From the NCBI GenBank assembly GCA_947311845.1, contig CAMZMU010000063.1, positions 53,728,064 to 53,792,063 on the forward strand: a stretch of 64,000 bases of DNA. The letters run 5' to 3'. The notes under the pieces are model-generated. The model was not told the origin of the DNA. It ran no database searches and was given only the letters and a program-made list of their open reading frames with translations. The position numbers and the translations under genes were made by a program. This stretch comes from Poa pratensis (lineage: Eukaryota; Streptophyta; Magnoliopsida; Poales; Poaceae). Of the stretch, positions 23,419 through 33,830 are shown one piece after another. The first letter of the stretch is position 1. Every line of letters begins with the position of its first letter.

Positions 23419-24513
23419 CTATCTTGCATACACACCTATTTCTTGACTATCTATTTGGTTTAGGTGTAGGCATGGACATAGGGGGAGTGCGGTCCTAATC
23501 CATTGGACTATCCCTCCCCCCATTATGCCGATAGTAAGAACTCATTTTGTCTCTATATTGTTCATTTTATGAATTGTGAGCTTAAATGACGAGTGGTGGC
23601 GTGAACCCAGATACATCTTCGCGGTGTCACACCACAAACTCATACATGGTGGCTTAGGCCACCGCCTCTTCTTTGTGAAGAGATGCTCTTGCTTGGAGTC
23701 TATTTGGATTTTATTGCCTATCCGTTGTTCTTTATGGAAAACACACTCAAATGATGATTCTTATTTGATTTTTGTGCCTCTTACCAAGTTTGAGTGTGAA
23801 GTACCATCTCCAGTGACTCTGTGTCTTATCCCAGGCCTATCTTATCTAAAAACTTGCTCCTCTTGCATCTTCATGTCCAACAGCTAAATCTGGCATTTTT
23901 GAGTCGGTGGGGCTGGATAATCCGGTGCATAGGACCGGAGAATCCGGTCTGACTGAAGTATCCGCCCTAAACCCCGGAATCTCTGGCTTAGGCCGGAGAC
24001 TCCGGTGTGTTTAGGCCGGATACTCCGGTCTAGGCAGTTTCGCAGGGATCCATTAAGGGGATCGGGGTGGGAGTTGACTTCACAACTCCTCCACACCCCC
24101 GACCCCCATTCTCTCCCCTGCCGCCGCCGCCGCCTCGAAGTGCTGCTCCGGCTGCTCCCCGTCGCCGGAATCCGCCGTGCCTCCGGCCTCCTCCACCTCA
24201 CCGACGCAGGGGACCTTCCTCTCCTCCGTTTGGGCTGCACCATGAACAAAAAGGGTACCTCACTCTCTCTCCCTAGGTTTTCATCCTAGATCTAGGTTTG
24301 GAGAGTAGTTCCCTAGTTTTTCTTGGTGCAAAACCTTTTAGATGGCAAGGTGTATCCTAGAAGTAACCCTAAAATCCTCTGCACAAAGTTCTTCGAACTA
24401 AATCGAGGTTTCCCCTCTCAGGGCCGGAGACTCCGGACTTCCGGCCGGATACTCCGGTCTTTGCCGGATAATCCGCCCCCTGAGGCCGGAAACTCCGGTG
24501 TAGATCAAGAATT

Positions 24514-26188
24514 TTGTGCCCAGAATTTTTTGGTTACTTCTCCTTTTGTTCCTGGACATGCAAGCTTATCCCCATGCTTTCCTCCTACTCTGTTTCTCAC
24601 AGGTGTTCAGAGGACAAAATCTTCCGTCCACATCCTCACAAGGCTTCAAGGAAAGATCGTACTCAAACAAGGGACAAGCTGTTGTTTGATAGCAGCGCTG
24701 GTCGCCTGCGTCAGCAGAGTGCCATGGATGAGGAAGCCACAAGGCATGCTGCCCTAGGTGGGTTTGATGATGAAGAAGAGGCCGAGAGAGCCCATTTTGA
24801 TTCCTTGACCACTGTTTTGGGTATGGGGAAGCTTGAGTTCCGCTGGATGAGGTCATAGCCCTTCTTTGACTTGCCGCCCAACACCAATGATCCTAACTTT
24901 CCAAGGAAAGAGCAGCAGCTGATTATGAATGAGATCTATGCCCGTATTGAGAAGCATGTGGTTTGTGAGCAAAAGGTGTTGAGCCTTGAGAACCTGAACA
25001 AGAAGCAATACTTTCAAGAGGCCGCGTGGATTGCTAGGAAGCTTGGACTAGAGAAGCTCATCTCTCACACTCAAGAAGACTATGATATTCAGCTTGTCCA
25101 TCAGTTCTTCGCCACGGTTGTCTTTGATGACGATGAAGATGTCACCATGACTTGGATGACCGGTCCTCACAAGTGCACCTCCAACTTTGTGGAATTTGGA
25201 AAGTTCTTGGGCTATGTGTTCAAGGGGGCTACTACTCCAGTTGGGAAGAGGATGCATGTGGAAGGGGTCGCCTACAACAAGCGTCGCTTGCGCCCTTTAT
25301 ATTCTGTGGCATCATCTGTTGGCTCTAATCAAGACCTCCTCCCCACTTTCAACATTTTCCTTCGCATGGTTCGGTTTAGTCTTGCTCCTCAAGCCGGAAA
25401 TGTGGATGCCATTCGAGGAGGGCTTGTCAATCTCCTCTACCATGCTTACAAGGTTCAAATGGCCGGTCCGGATTGCCAAGGTCAAGAAATTGATGTCATG
25501 GATTTCATCAAGTGTGAATTTCTTTGGGCCATTTTTGAGCATAAGAATCCATTGTATGCACCCTATGTTATGAAGCTCATCCTTAAAAAGGCGCCCTCCA
25601 TCAATGTCTCTCGCCTCACCAAGCATCCCAAGGGCACTCTCCGCCAACTGAGCAAGCATTCCAAGCAACTGTCTTCCTCTCATGCACCTCCTTCTCCTCA
25701 ATCTAGTGATGAGGAGGCGGCGCCCGAGGCCCCAATGCCTAAAAGGAAGCAAGAATGCCGACCCTCCATCATATCTTCAAGGAAGGGCTGAAGTGAATAA
25801 GGAAGTGAGCAAGCTCTCTTGGTGGAAGAGAAAGTTGCTTTGCATGGATGTTGCAATCCACAAGGAGAACCATGGTTCATATGTGAGAGAGAAGCACATC
25901 ATTAGCAACCAAAACATCATGATCAAGGAGCTGCGCAAGCTTAACAATGGTGGCATCACTCCTCCTCCCGAAGAAGATGAAGATGGGAACCCCATTATCT
26001 CATCCGAGTCCGACACAACTATCTCCATTGGCCGTTGGAACGAAGACGTCTTTCCTTAGGCTGATTATGCGGATGTGACCTCTTTGCCATCTTCTTCTCG
26101 CAACACCGGCAAGGCTCCCATGAACATGTCAGATGAAGACTACAATGAAGAAGGGGATGGTGATGAGGAAGAAGAAGACTCCGAGTGA
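24514..26188 (+). pseudogene. extra ORF downstream of pol (Sirevirus env-like position)
   Basis: A frame opened at 24514 is broken by one in-frame TAG (24856-24858), resumes at 24871, runs to 25791, then needs a frame change to continue through HENHGSYVREKH-like text to an acidic tail DEEEEDSE and TGA at 26186. The central part (VHQFFATVVFDDDEDVTMTW, FGKFLGYVFKGATTP, IRGGLVNLLYHAYK, DVMDFIKCEF) resembles the 'putative plant transposon protein' domain found in the post-pol ORF of large plant retroelements. Its role is unknown. No signal peptide or transmembrane segment is evident, so an envelope function is unsupported. Confidence 0.65.
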
Positions 26189-26727
26189 TCTTCATGGGTT
26201 TCGTTAGTGATGCTCTTTTCCCTTTTTGGCGTCTCGATGCCAAAGGGGGAGAAGTACTTCTATTAGGTTCTCTCCGTGGGATTTGCATGGGTTGGACACA
26301 AGCATGTGCTTTTATCAGTTTTATTGCGCTTGTGTCTCTTTATGTTATTTGGAACTTATTTGCATCTTATGTGTTATGAACTATGGATGTTTATCTATGT
26401 GAGTGTAAGACATATGGATTTCTTATTATGTATGGTTGAGCCTACATTATTGTGCTATGGTTAATATGGATGTTTATCTACATTTATATGCACAAGGTAT
26501 GGTTTTTATCTCTAGTCTCAACCTATATTGTGATATGTCTTGTTTGGGAAATGTGTTTGTTTCCATATCATGTTGCTATTTGGTTGAAACTTGTCTCTCT
26601 ATATGTGTGCATTTGCATTCCAAAGCAATTGATTTATATGCACACATCTAGGGGGAGTCTTTCCTTTTTGCTAGACATGATATGGTCATGAAGTTTATTG
26701 CAAATCCTTGTGTTGTCATCTAACACC

Positions 26728-26740
26728 AAAAAGGGGGAGA
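26728..26740 (+). promoter_or_regulatory. polypurine tract next to right LTR
   Basis: AAAAAGGGGGAGA ends one base before TGAAAG of the right LTR. Similar tracts lie at 26239-26251 (CAAAGGGGGAGAA), 26650-26658 (AGGGGGAGT) and 23480-23487, as noted under findings. Confidence 0.85.
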
Positions 26741-26741
26741 T

Positions 26742-27919
26742 TGAAAGAACATTTTGTATCCCTTAGTTTTGTGTGTTAGTTAACAACACATGTGATAGTT
26801 TTAATCTGGTGTTAAGTATATGCAGGTTATAATGTGTCCAGCACATGTGCATCAACACCAAAAGGAGAAAAAAAGTTTCTGGAGCTTATCAGGCCGGAGT
26901 ATCCAGTCCCCAAGACCGGAGTCTCCGGACTCAGGGGTTTTTGGCCAAAGCGCAGAAAAGTGGTTCAGCCCCTGGTGGGGCCCAGAGTTTCTGGCCCCAG
27001 GGACCGGAGTATCCGCCCCAGACCGGAGTTTCCGGCCTCAGGGACCGGAGTCTCTGCCTGAGCCTCATCATGGCTGTTTGTTGTTCACCCCCTGGTGGGG
27101 GCCGGAGTTTCCGCCCAGGACCGGATTATCCGGTCACTTTAACCGGAGAATCCGGTGTCAAGCTGTCTGCAACGGCTAGATTTTCTGGGAGGGGTATAAA
27201 TACCCCTCCACTTTCCTCCAGCTAGCTAGCTCGCCCACATTTGAAGAACACCATTGTTGCAAGCTCAAGAATCATTAGATCTCCCAATCCCTCCACCCAA
27301 ACTCGTCGATCTTTGGAGGATTGAAGGAGAAGGCCCGGATCTACATCTTCACCAAGCAGTTTTTCATTTCCCCCTCATTCACTTGAGGGCCCCTTTGCTA
27401 GGGTTTCCATGAGGAAAACCTAGCTCATTGTTGTACTCACTTGATTGTCTTTGTGACAGATTGTAGCTGTTTGGGAGCCCCCAATCCCGTTGTGGGTTGT
27501 GCCCCGAATCGTTGTTGTAAAGGCTCCGGACTCCGCCTTGAAGGTTTCCGATAGTGGAAGGTGAACCAAACCTTTGTGGTGCGGTTCATCGGAGAATAAG
27601 GTGACACCTTTGTGGTGGTTGAGTTTTGAGCTTTGTGCTAGCTCACACCTCTCCAACGAGACGTACTCCCCTAAAAAGGAGGAACTCGGAAATACATCCG
27701 TGTCTCCGTGTGCTTTCACTTCGGTTACTTCTATCCTTGTTTACCGTCTTTACTTGTTGTATCGTGCTTAGTTGCTAGCTTGTCATATAGGTAAATTCAC
27801 CGTAGTTGCATATCTAGAGAATTTACCTTTTGTGTCAAGCCTAATTTGAAAAAGAACTAAAATTGAAGTAGCACCTATTCACCCCCCCCCCCCCTCTAGG
27901 TGTCATACCGATCCTTTCA
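26742..27919 (+). repeat. right LTR of the Sirevirus-like element
   Basis: It is 1178 bp, nearly identical to the left copy, but lacks one CCGGAGTATCCGGCCCCAGG-type block of 27 bp in the palindrome cluster. TATAAATA occurs at 27195-27202 within the same palindrome. Confidence 0.92.
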
Positions 27920-27924
27920 GTGGC

Positions 27925-28290
27925 CAACCACGCTTTGCACAACATCTTATCATCAATCACGTCGTACCTATTCCCTCTAGGAACGACCTACAGGTTCAAC
28001 AATCCGCAGCCTAATTATTCCTAAATCCTACAATGGTGGAAGGTAAGAATGAACATACCCGCCGAGGAGCCGCCAATTGTGCGGACAAGACGGCTCCGGA
28101 AGCGGCCGCACAGCCGGAGAAAGAGCCGCCGCCACCGCTTTAGCTGCCGGCGGCGCGGCTTCCATCTCCGCCCCGGGGCAGCTGCCCACCTCCTCCTCCG
28201 CGAACGCATCCCAGTACATCTCCGCAGATCCGCTGGCGGAGTTGGCCATCCGTGCACCTCTACGGGCGGGCAAGAATGACAATGGCTTGG
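27925..28290 (-). pseudogene. N-terminal half of Harbinger ORF1-like (NAM-associated) protein
   Basis: On the minus strand a frame beginning near 28240 (MANSASGSAEMYWDAF) gives an acidic/Ala-rich start. After a likely intron or degenerate stretch comes RGNRYDVIDDKMLCKAWLAT, which continues across the inserted LTR element into the other half. The product family is a Myb/trihelix-like DNA-binding partner of PIF/Harbinger transposases, also met as 'NAM-associated' in grass annotations. The retrotransposon insertion at 27924 breaks it. Confidence 0.55.
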
Positions 28291-28582
28291 AGTGGAAAGG
28301 GGATCGGGCGAAATTGCTAGGGTTTCATCCGTGGTGGGGATTGAGTTGATATAGGTAGGGTCGGAGCGGGCCGTGTCCGACGTGGCGGCCTGTCCGGACG
28401 CGTCCGGACCGCCCCAAACTCTCCCCACATATGGGCTGGGTTTGGGGTGTGCCGGACCGCCCGGACGTTTGGGCGGCCTTTGGGGGGGCACCGTTGGGTG
28501 CCAGTTTTTAGGCCAAAGCCTGTCCGGGCGGACCGCCCGGGCGTTTGGGCGGCCTTGGGGGCCTCGCTTGGAGATGCTCTAA

Positions 28583-28761
28583 CCGCTGTGGGGAGGAGTT
28601 CTTCACTCCTTGCCATCGTTGGCCAACAAAGTGGCCAACCTTTTCGAGAGCCAACGCTTGGAAAGGCCTTTTGAATAAATGGAAACAATGCGCGTTGTAA
28701 TCTAAGAACATCTCCACGGCGCCCGGCATAGCCATCCATATCAGTAGGCTTTGAACATTAT
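28583..28761. other. flank of Harbinger element
   Basis: No feature recognised. Confidence 0.3.
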
Positions 28762-28900
28762 TATTTTTTGAAACGGGAGCAAAACTTTGCCCCATTCAAT
28801 TAATTAAGAAGGAATTTGTCCATACAAGAATTTAGACAAGGAAAATACAACAAAAGTCTACTCTCCGACATTTATGGACGCTAAAAGTAAACAAATAGTT
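28762..28900 (-). mobile_element. possible short LINE 3' end
   Basis: Read on the minus strand, CTTAATTAATTGAATGGGGCAAAG, then TTTTGCTCCCGTTTCAAAAAAT, resembles the 3' end shared by the other poly(A) retroposons in this window. The body is short and no target duplication was found. Confidence 0.35.
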
Positions 28901-29955
28901 AATGTCCGTATTATAAATAATATAGTGATCAATGTCGTCACCATGTTCTGGCTCCAACCAACAACTCTCTCGTAAACGTGTCAAAAACATTTTTTTGGAT
29001 ATGTGTTTGGTGGTCTAGAGGTAGCATCGAGCATCGCTCATGACACACTATCGGCGAGTGAACAAGGAAGGCGAATTTGACTTCTCTCTAGGTTTTTTTG
29101 TAATTTGTTTTTGTAAAGGATGGTCATGTAAGGATTCGTTGACTTTAATGTAGGGCTTTTGACCTCTTAGAAAAATAATCTTATAAAATATGAATATAAA
29201 AAGAGAGTTAAATGATACCAAATGGTTGATATCAAGCGCTCGGTCCATCTGTACGCATAAATTACCTATTTTCTTCCAAGATCTCTTCTCCTATACCTCT
29301 TGATGCCTCCGAGCCGACTCACGTCCTTTTTATTGTGCTTCCTTTCCTGGGGTGCGCTCCTCCTCCTCTCGCACCCCCCCTCTTGATCCTTTTCTGATGC
29401 TCACATCCCGATCATCCGGATGGGGAAGCGTCCCTGCAACGGTCTCGGTAACGAAAACATCCACAATATGGAGCTCTAGGAAGAGCACTCGTTCTATCCA
29501 GCCCGGGCAGTCGCCGGCCTTGACGGCGACACAACGCTTGTGTTGCATGGTTTTGTACAACGATCTTTGTCTAGTTTGGCAACTTAATCTCGTTTGCTCG
29601 GGTTTCGACAATTCTCTGGGTCCTCCACTGCTTTGGGCTCGCTAGATCCAACACATATAGGGCTCCAACAAGCTGGATTTGTTGCCGTCAAGTCCAAGGC
29701 ACTGATGTGAATGCTCTGAAACAAAAAAAACGGTTAGTGATTTGGAGGTATTTCAATGTTGCATATGTTATTTCGACATGTTGGAAGCTTGCATGTTTGT
29801 TTCTTCAAGCACATGGGCAACATGTTACGAGGATTTTCTAGAGGTCCGTCACAAATGATGCTTATGTCAATAGGCCCTATGAAAGTGAACAAGTGCCGAT
29901 TTGCTTCGGCTAAGCGCTAAACTCTATCGAAAACGTAAAATAATAGAGACCGGGC
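28901..29955. other. intergenic, no gene supported
   Basis: A moderately GC-rich patch at 29250-29650 has two opposing frames without domains. The rest is AT-rich. Confidence 0.4.
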
Positions 29956-30330
29956 TACATGGTCCCCGTTTTAAAAAAAAATCAGAATTGACATTTTTGA
30001 ATTTCCAAAAATCGAGAAAAAAAACCCAAATTAGATATTATCGATATCTACGACCGTCCAAATTTTTGACTCCAAATTCGTTATATTTTGGGCTGCACAA
30101 AAGAGACAAATGCGTGGATCTGGGTGGTGAACAATACACATTATTAAAATTTTGAAATTTCTCCCGATTTATCTTTTTTTGTGCAGCCCAAAATACAACG
30201 AATTTTAAGTTAAAATTTTGCACGCTTGTAGATCTCGAAACTATCTACATCAGGATTTTTTTTCGTGATTTTTTGGAAACTCAAATATGTCGATGTCGAT
30301 ATTTTTTTCAAAAAAAACGGGCACCATGTA
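29956..30330. mobile_element. MITE with TACATGGT termini
   Basis: The left end TACATGGTCCCCGTTTTAAA and the right end AAAACGGGCACCATGTA are inverted repeats, differing at few positions. The inside contains a mirrored pair around GGGCTGCACAAAAGAGA and TTTTTTTGTGCAGCCCA, so it folds on itself. No ORF. Confidence 0.65.
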
Positions 30331-31090
30331 TAACGGACTCTATTTGTTAGCTCTCTAAACTCTACCAGCTATTTGAACTGCAAACCAGAGCACCCCCTAA
30401 TTTGAAAGCACTTGAGGAAAGAAACACCTGTGACTGTGAGCACGAATATAACCATCATCAGTGCAATAATAGCTCTAGCCGGTGCATTGATGCACCTTCC
30501 TGATCTGTAAATCTCCAGGCTAGATTCTGTAGGAAGCAGGCAGTCCAAAATGGGCTCGGCGTGTGGATGAAACAACCACTCTCCTTAATCTGTACGTAGG
30601 AGAAAACAGCGTCATAAACAGAATAGGTAATCATCATAAGCAGGCAACACCTTTCCTTAAATAAATACAGTACACCATAAACTTGATTAGCGACAGGACT
30701 TGCAGGCACCGGCACGGGCAGAAAACGCGAAAAGGTGCCAAGCCAAACCAACCCCGCCGCACCCAGAAAGAAGCCCAGCCAGAAGAGATCGAAGAGAGTG
30801 AGACGAAGGAGATAGCAGCGGCGCGGCGCAAGAAGGAAGGAACGAACCAGAAGCAGAGCAACACGCGGAGGGGATGGGCGACCTGGCACTCTCTCCACGC
30901 TCACCGCCCACCGTGTAAATCTCATTCCCAAATCTCACTCGCCAGAACCCCTCCTCCTCCTCCGTACCAGTCTACTCCACCCAGTCCGCCGAAGGAGTCA
31001 AAGCAGGAGCATTTGCCGCCGACCGTTGCAGGGCCGAGCACGGCGGCGGGTGGCGGCGGCTGCGAGGAGGGGGCAGCCACGGCGCCAGGA
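30331..31090 (+). promoter_or_regulatory. upstream region and 5' UTR of the DUF604 gene
   Basis: The frame of the gene stays open far upstream (to 30683) but contains no ATG before 31091, so this is leader or promoter. The stretch 30770-30870 is purine-rich (GAAGAGATCGAAGAGAGTGAGACG and similar), and 30940-31020 has CT-rich runs usual in grass leaders. Confidence 0.4.
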
Positions 31091-32943
31091 ATGAAGGGAG
31101 GCGGCGGGGGCGGCAAGGAGAACGCGACCGGCTCCTTCCTCCGCTTCCTCCTGCTGCTCCTCCTCCCCCTCACCGCCCTCTACTTCTTCTACACGCTCCA
31201 CCTCCTCCTCGCCTCCGCAGCCTCCTCGGCCGCCGCCGCCTCCTTGTCCTCCAGCTGTCCGCCTGACACCACCACCGCGGCCGTCACCTCCCGCGTCTCC
31301 ACCACCAACCGCACCGCCGCCGCCGCCACCACCACGCCGCCGCCAGTGTCCACGGCCACGACGCTGCAGCACGTGGTGTTCGGCATCGCGGCGTCGGCGC
31401 GGTACTGGGACAAGCGCAAGGAGTACATCAAGACGTGGTGGCGCCCGCGCGGCGCCATGCGGGGCTACGTCTGGCTGGACCGCGCGGTGCGGGAGTCCAA
31501 CGTGTCCACGGCGCGGACGGGGCTGCCCGCCATCAGGATCTCCTCCGACACCTCGGCGTTCCCCTACACGCACCGCCGGGGGCACCGCTCCGCCATCCGC
31601 ATCTCCCGCATCGTCTCCGAGACCTTCCGCCTCGGCCTGCCCGGCGTGCGCTGGTTCGTCATGGGTGACGACGACACCGTCTTCTTCCCGGACAACCTGC
31701 TCACCGTCCTCGACAAGTTCGACCACCGCCAGCCCTACTACATCGGCTCCCTCTCCGAGAGCCACCTGCAGAACATCTACTTCTCCTACGGCATGGCCTA
31801 CGGCGGCGGCGGCTTCGCCATCAGCAGGCCGCTCGCCGAGGCGCTTGCCCGGATTCAGGACGGATGCATCCGCCGATACCCGGCGCTGTACGGCAGCGAC
31901 GACCGGATCCAGGCGTGCATGGCGGAGCTGGGCGTGCCGCTCACCAAGCACCCGGGGTTCCACCAGTACGACGTCTACGGCGACCTCCTGGGCCTGCTAG
32001 CGGCGCACCCGGTGGCGCCGATCGTGACGCTGCACCACCTCGACGTCGTGAACCCCCTGTTCCCGAACGCGCCGCGCCCGGGCGCGGTGCGCAGGCTGTT
32101 CACCGGCCCCGTGAAGCTGGACCCGGCGGGGATAATGCAGCAGTCCATCTGCTACGACGGCGCCAACCGGTGGACGGTGTCGGTGGCGTGGGGGTTCGCC
32201 GTGCTGGTGTCCAGGGGCGTGACCTCGCCGCGGGAGATGGAGATGCCGGCGCGGACGTTCCTCAACTGGTACCGCCGCGCCGACTACACGGCGTACGCGT
32301 TCAACACCAGGCCCCTGGCGCGCACCCCGTGCCACAAGCCCGCCGTGTACTACCTGTCGTCGGCGGACAGCGCGCGCACTGGCGGCGGGGAGACAACGGT
32401 GACGCGGTACGAGCGGTGGCGGGCCGCGAATGAGACGCGGCCCGCGTGCCGTTGGAACATCACCGACCCGGACGCGCACCTCGATCGCGTCGTCGTGCTC
32501 AAGAAGCCCGACCCTGGGATTTGGGACCGGGTAATTCCTTCCTTCTCATGCCAACAGATTTCCTTCTCGTTCATTCATCAGTACACATTAACACCTGACG
32601 AATTGCTGTTAGCATTCAGCCAAGAGCTGAACATGAACAAAATCATTAAAAAATCTAAAAAGTTGTAGCAAACCATAGACGTTTGATAATTGCATATACT
32701 AGGTTTGGTTGACCACCTGAAAGAATGTTACTCACATGTTAATTAATCAAAGATTGCTGATGTTTCCAGAAACATTTTAGTTATTCTGTGTTGAGCAAGT
32801 TGGCTGATGCATAGCTCACATGGTTGCTGCAGTCACCGAGGAGAAACTGCTGTCGAGTGCTGTCGTCGCCCAAGGATGGGAGGAAGACGATGACCATCGA
32901 CGTGGGCGTATGCCGGGACGGCGAGTTCAGCCAAGTAGTTTAG
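31091..32943 (+). CDS. DUF604 glycosyltransferase (GT31/fringe-like), Golgi type II membrane protein
   Basis: Exons 31091-32530 and 32833-32943 join in phase 0 over a 302-bp GT-AG intron, giving 516 residues. The first in-frame ATG is 31091. Residues 1-15 are a short Gly-rich cytosolic tail, about 16-42 a membrane anchor (LLLLLLPLTALYFFYTL), and about 43-92 a Ser/Thr/Ala-rich stem. The DUF604 domain follows, with HVVFGIAASARYWDKR, VRWFVMGDDDTVFFP (Asp193-195, the DxD-type metal and sugar-nucleotide site), GGGGFAIS, the acidic pair in YGSDDRIQ, and GFHQYDVYGD. The short second exon supplies SPRRNCCRV and the conserved C-terminus, ending at TAG 32941. The family is thought to transfer sugars in the secretory pathway; the acceptor is unknown. 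Exon 1 is very GC-rich, normal for grasses. No lesion seen. Confidence 0.92.
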
Positions 32944-33168
32944 TCTGTCTAGACAGAGGAGGAGGGTAGGATCATTCGATAATTTTTGTTCTCTGCTTGT
33001 AATTCTTGCCGGAAGATAACAGACGAGAGGCTCGTTTGGTTGCTCGTAGCTTTGCGCCTCACGGGTCACCGGGTACAGAGGACTCGAACTTTTGGCCGGA
33101 CTTTCCTCGCCGTCGCACCACTGCTGATTGACGGAGACGGGGCAGGATATGGCTGTGCTGCAGCTGTA
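32944..33168. other. 3' flank of the DUF604 gene
   Basis: Probably 3' UTR followed by a spacer up to the GTA target duplication of the next element. Confidence 0.4.
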
Positions 33169-33349
33169 GGGCGCGTTTGGTAGCCTGCAGCGAGGCTGGC
33201 CTGGCCCGCCAGATGCAATCTCCTGGTGTTTGTTTACTCGTTTCTTCTCTTGGGCCTGCATAGCACGCATCTCAAAGCACCCTCGGACCAGGCCTTGGAG
33301 GAACGGTCGAATCGGCCGTTTCCAGGCGGCCATGCCCCTGCAAAAGAGA

Positions 33350-33830
33350 GCGCTCCCCATCTTCTTAACCCGAAATGAAGGGGTACCCCCGGGAAGAGAT
33401 CTAGTGGAGACGGGTGGGCCTGTAGCTCAGAGGATTAGAGCACGTGGCTACGAACCACGGTGTCGGGGGTTCGAATCCCTCCTCGCCCACAGCCTTCCAA
33501 AGGGGAAGGACCTTTACTTTCCCCTGAGGGTAGGAAAATCATGATCGGGATAGCGGACGTAAAGCTATTGAACTTAGGTATGCTCTTTTCTTTTGTCGAA
33601 GTGGAATCGTAGAACACAATGTGATACGATGAGATAGAATGCAATAGAAATAGAAATAAGGATAGCAAACGGGTTACCTACTCCTAAGGGTCAAAGCAAG
33701 CCCTTTAATTCAATTCTTTATTCTTACATTAAAGAATGAATCAAATCTCCCCAAGTATGCAGCCTCGTTCTTATCGTTGCTTCCCCTCACTCTATTCTTC
33801 ACCTACCCTCTTCTAATTCTTGATACACTA
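33350..33830 (+). other. nuclear insertion of plastid DNA (NUPT) around trnR-ACG
   Basis: The tRNA and its flanks (GGGGTACCCCCGGGAAGAGATC before it; CCTTCCAAAGGGGAAGG and ATGATCGGGATAGCGGACG after it) match, from memory, the inverted-repeat spacer between rrn5 and trnN of grass plastomes. The borders are approximate. The composition is plain AT/GC-balanced, unlike the neighbouring GC-rich TE sequence. Confidence 0.75.
33416..33489 (+). tRNA. trnR-ACG: tRNA-Arg(ACG), plastid type
   Basis: A 74-nt cloverleaf with D arm TAGCTCAGAGGATTAGAGCA, anticodon arm CGTGGCTACGAACCACG (anticodon ACG at 33450-33452), T arm GGGGGTTCGAATCCCTC and discriminator A without encoded CCA. The sequence is that of chloroplast trnR-ACG. 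It has A- and B-box-like blocks by chance, but in the nucleus a plastid-derived copy is probably silent or serves only as a relic. Confidence 0.9.

Larger units (their letters stand above)
16244..27919 (+). mobile_element. full-length Copia LTR retrotransposon, Sirevirus-like
   Basis: Two LTRs (16244-17442 and 26742-27919) begin TGAAAG and end TTTCA, and the element is flanked by a perfect 5-bp duplication GTGGC (16239-16243 and 27920-27924). A primer site TGGTATCAGAGC (initiator tRNA-Met) lies two bases after the left LTR, and a purine tract AAAAGGGGGAGA precedes the right one. The order gag, protease, integrase, reverse transcriptase, RNase H is Copia. The extra downstream ORF, repeated CCGGA-TCCGG palindromes and multiple AAGGGGGAGA tracts point to the Sirevirus lineage. 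All ORFs carry stops or frame changes. The total length is 11.7 kb. The exact family (for example Maximus- or Inga-like) cannot be fixed here. Confidence 0.9.
15283..28579 (-). mobile_element. PIF/Harbinger-type element, split by an LTR retrotransposon
   Basis: Terminal inverted repeats GAGCATCTCCAAGCG (15283-15297) and CGCTTGGAGATGCTC (28565-28579) are flanked by TAA (15280-15282 and 28580-28582). Without the inserted retrotransposon (16244-27919 plus one 5-bp duplication copy) the element is about 1.6 kb. It carries the Myb/NAM-associated ORF1-like protein common to such elements but no DDE transposase, so it is non-autonomous. Subterminal tracts rich in GGACGCGTCCGGAC and CCGCCCGGACGTTTGGGCGG are present at the two ends. 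Confidence 0.85.

Noticed and set aside
30683..31090. Upstream extension of the DUF604 ORF
   Set aside because: The frame is open but has no ATG before 31091, and the family begins with a short tail and membrane anchor that fit the later start.
31665..32433. Other long ORFs overlapping the DUF604 exon on both strands
   Set aside because: Shadows of the GC-rich coding exon.
33416..33489. Functional nuclear tRNA-Arg gene
   Set aside because: The sequence and its flanks are plastid-type, so it is a relic of organelle DNA.
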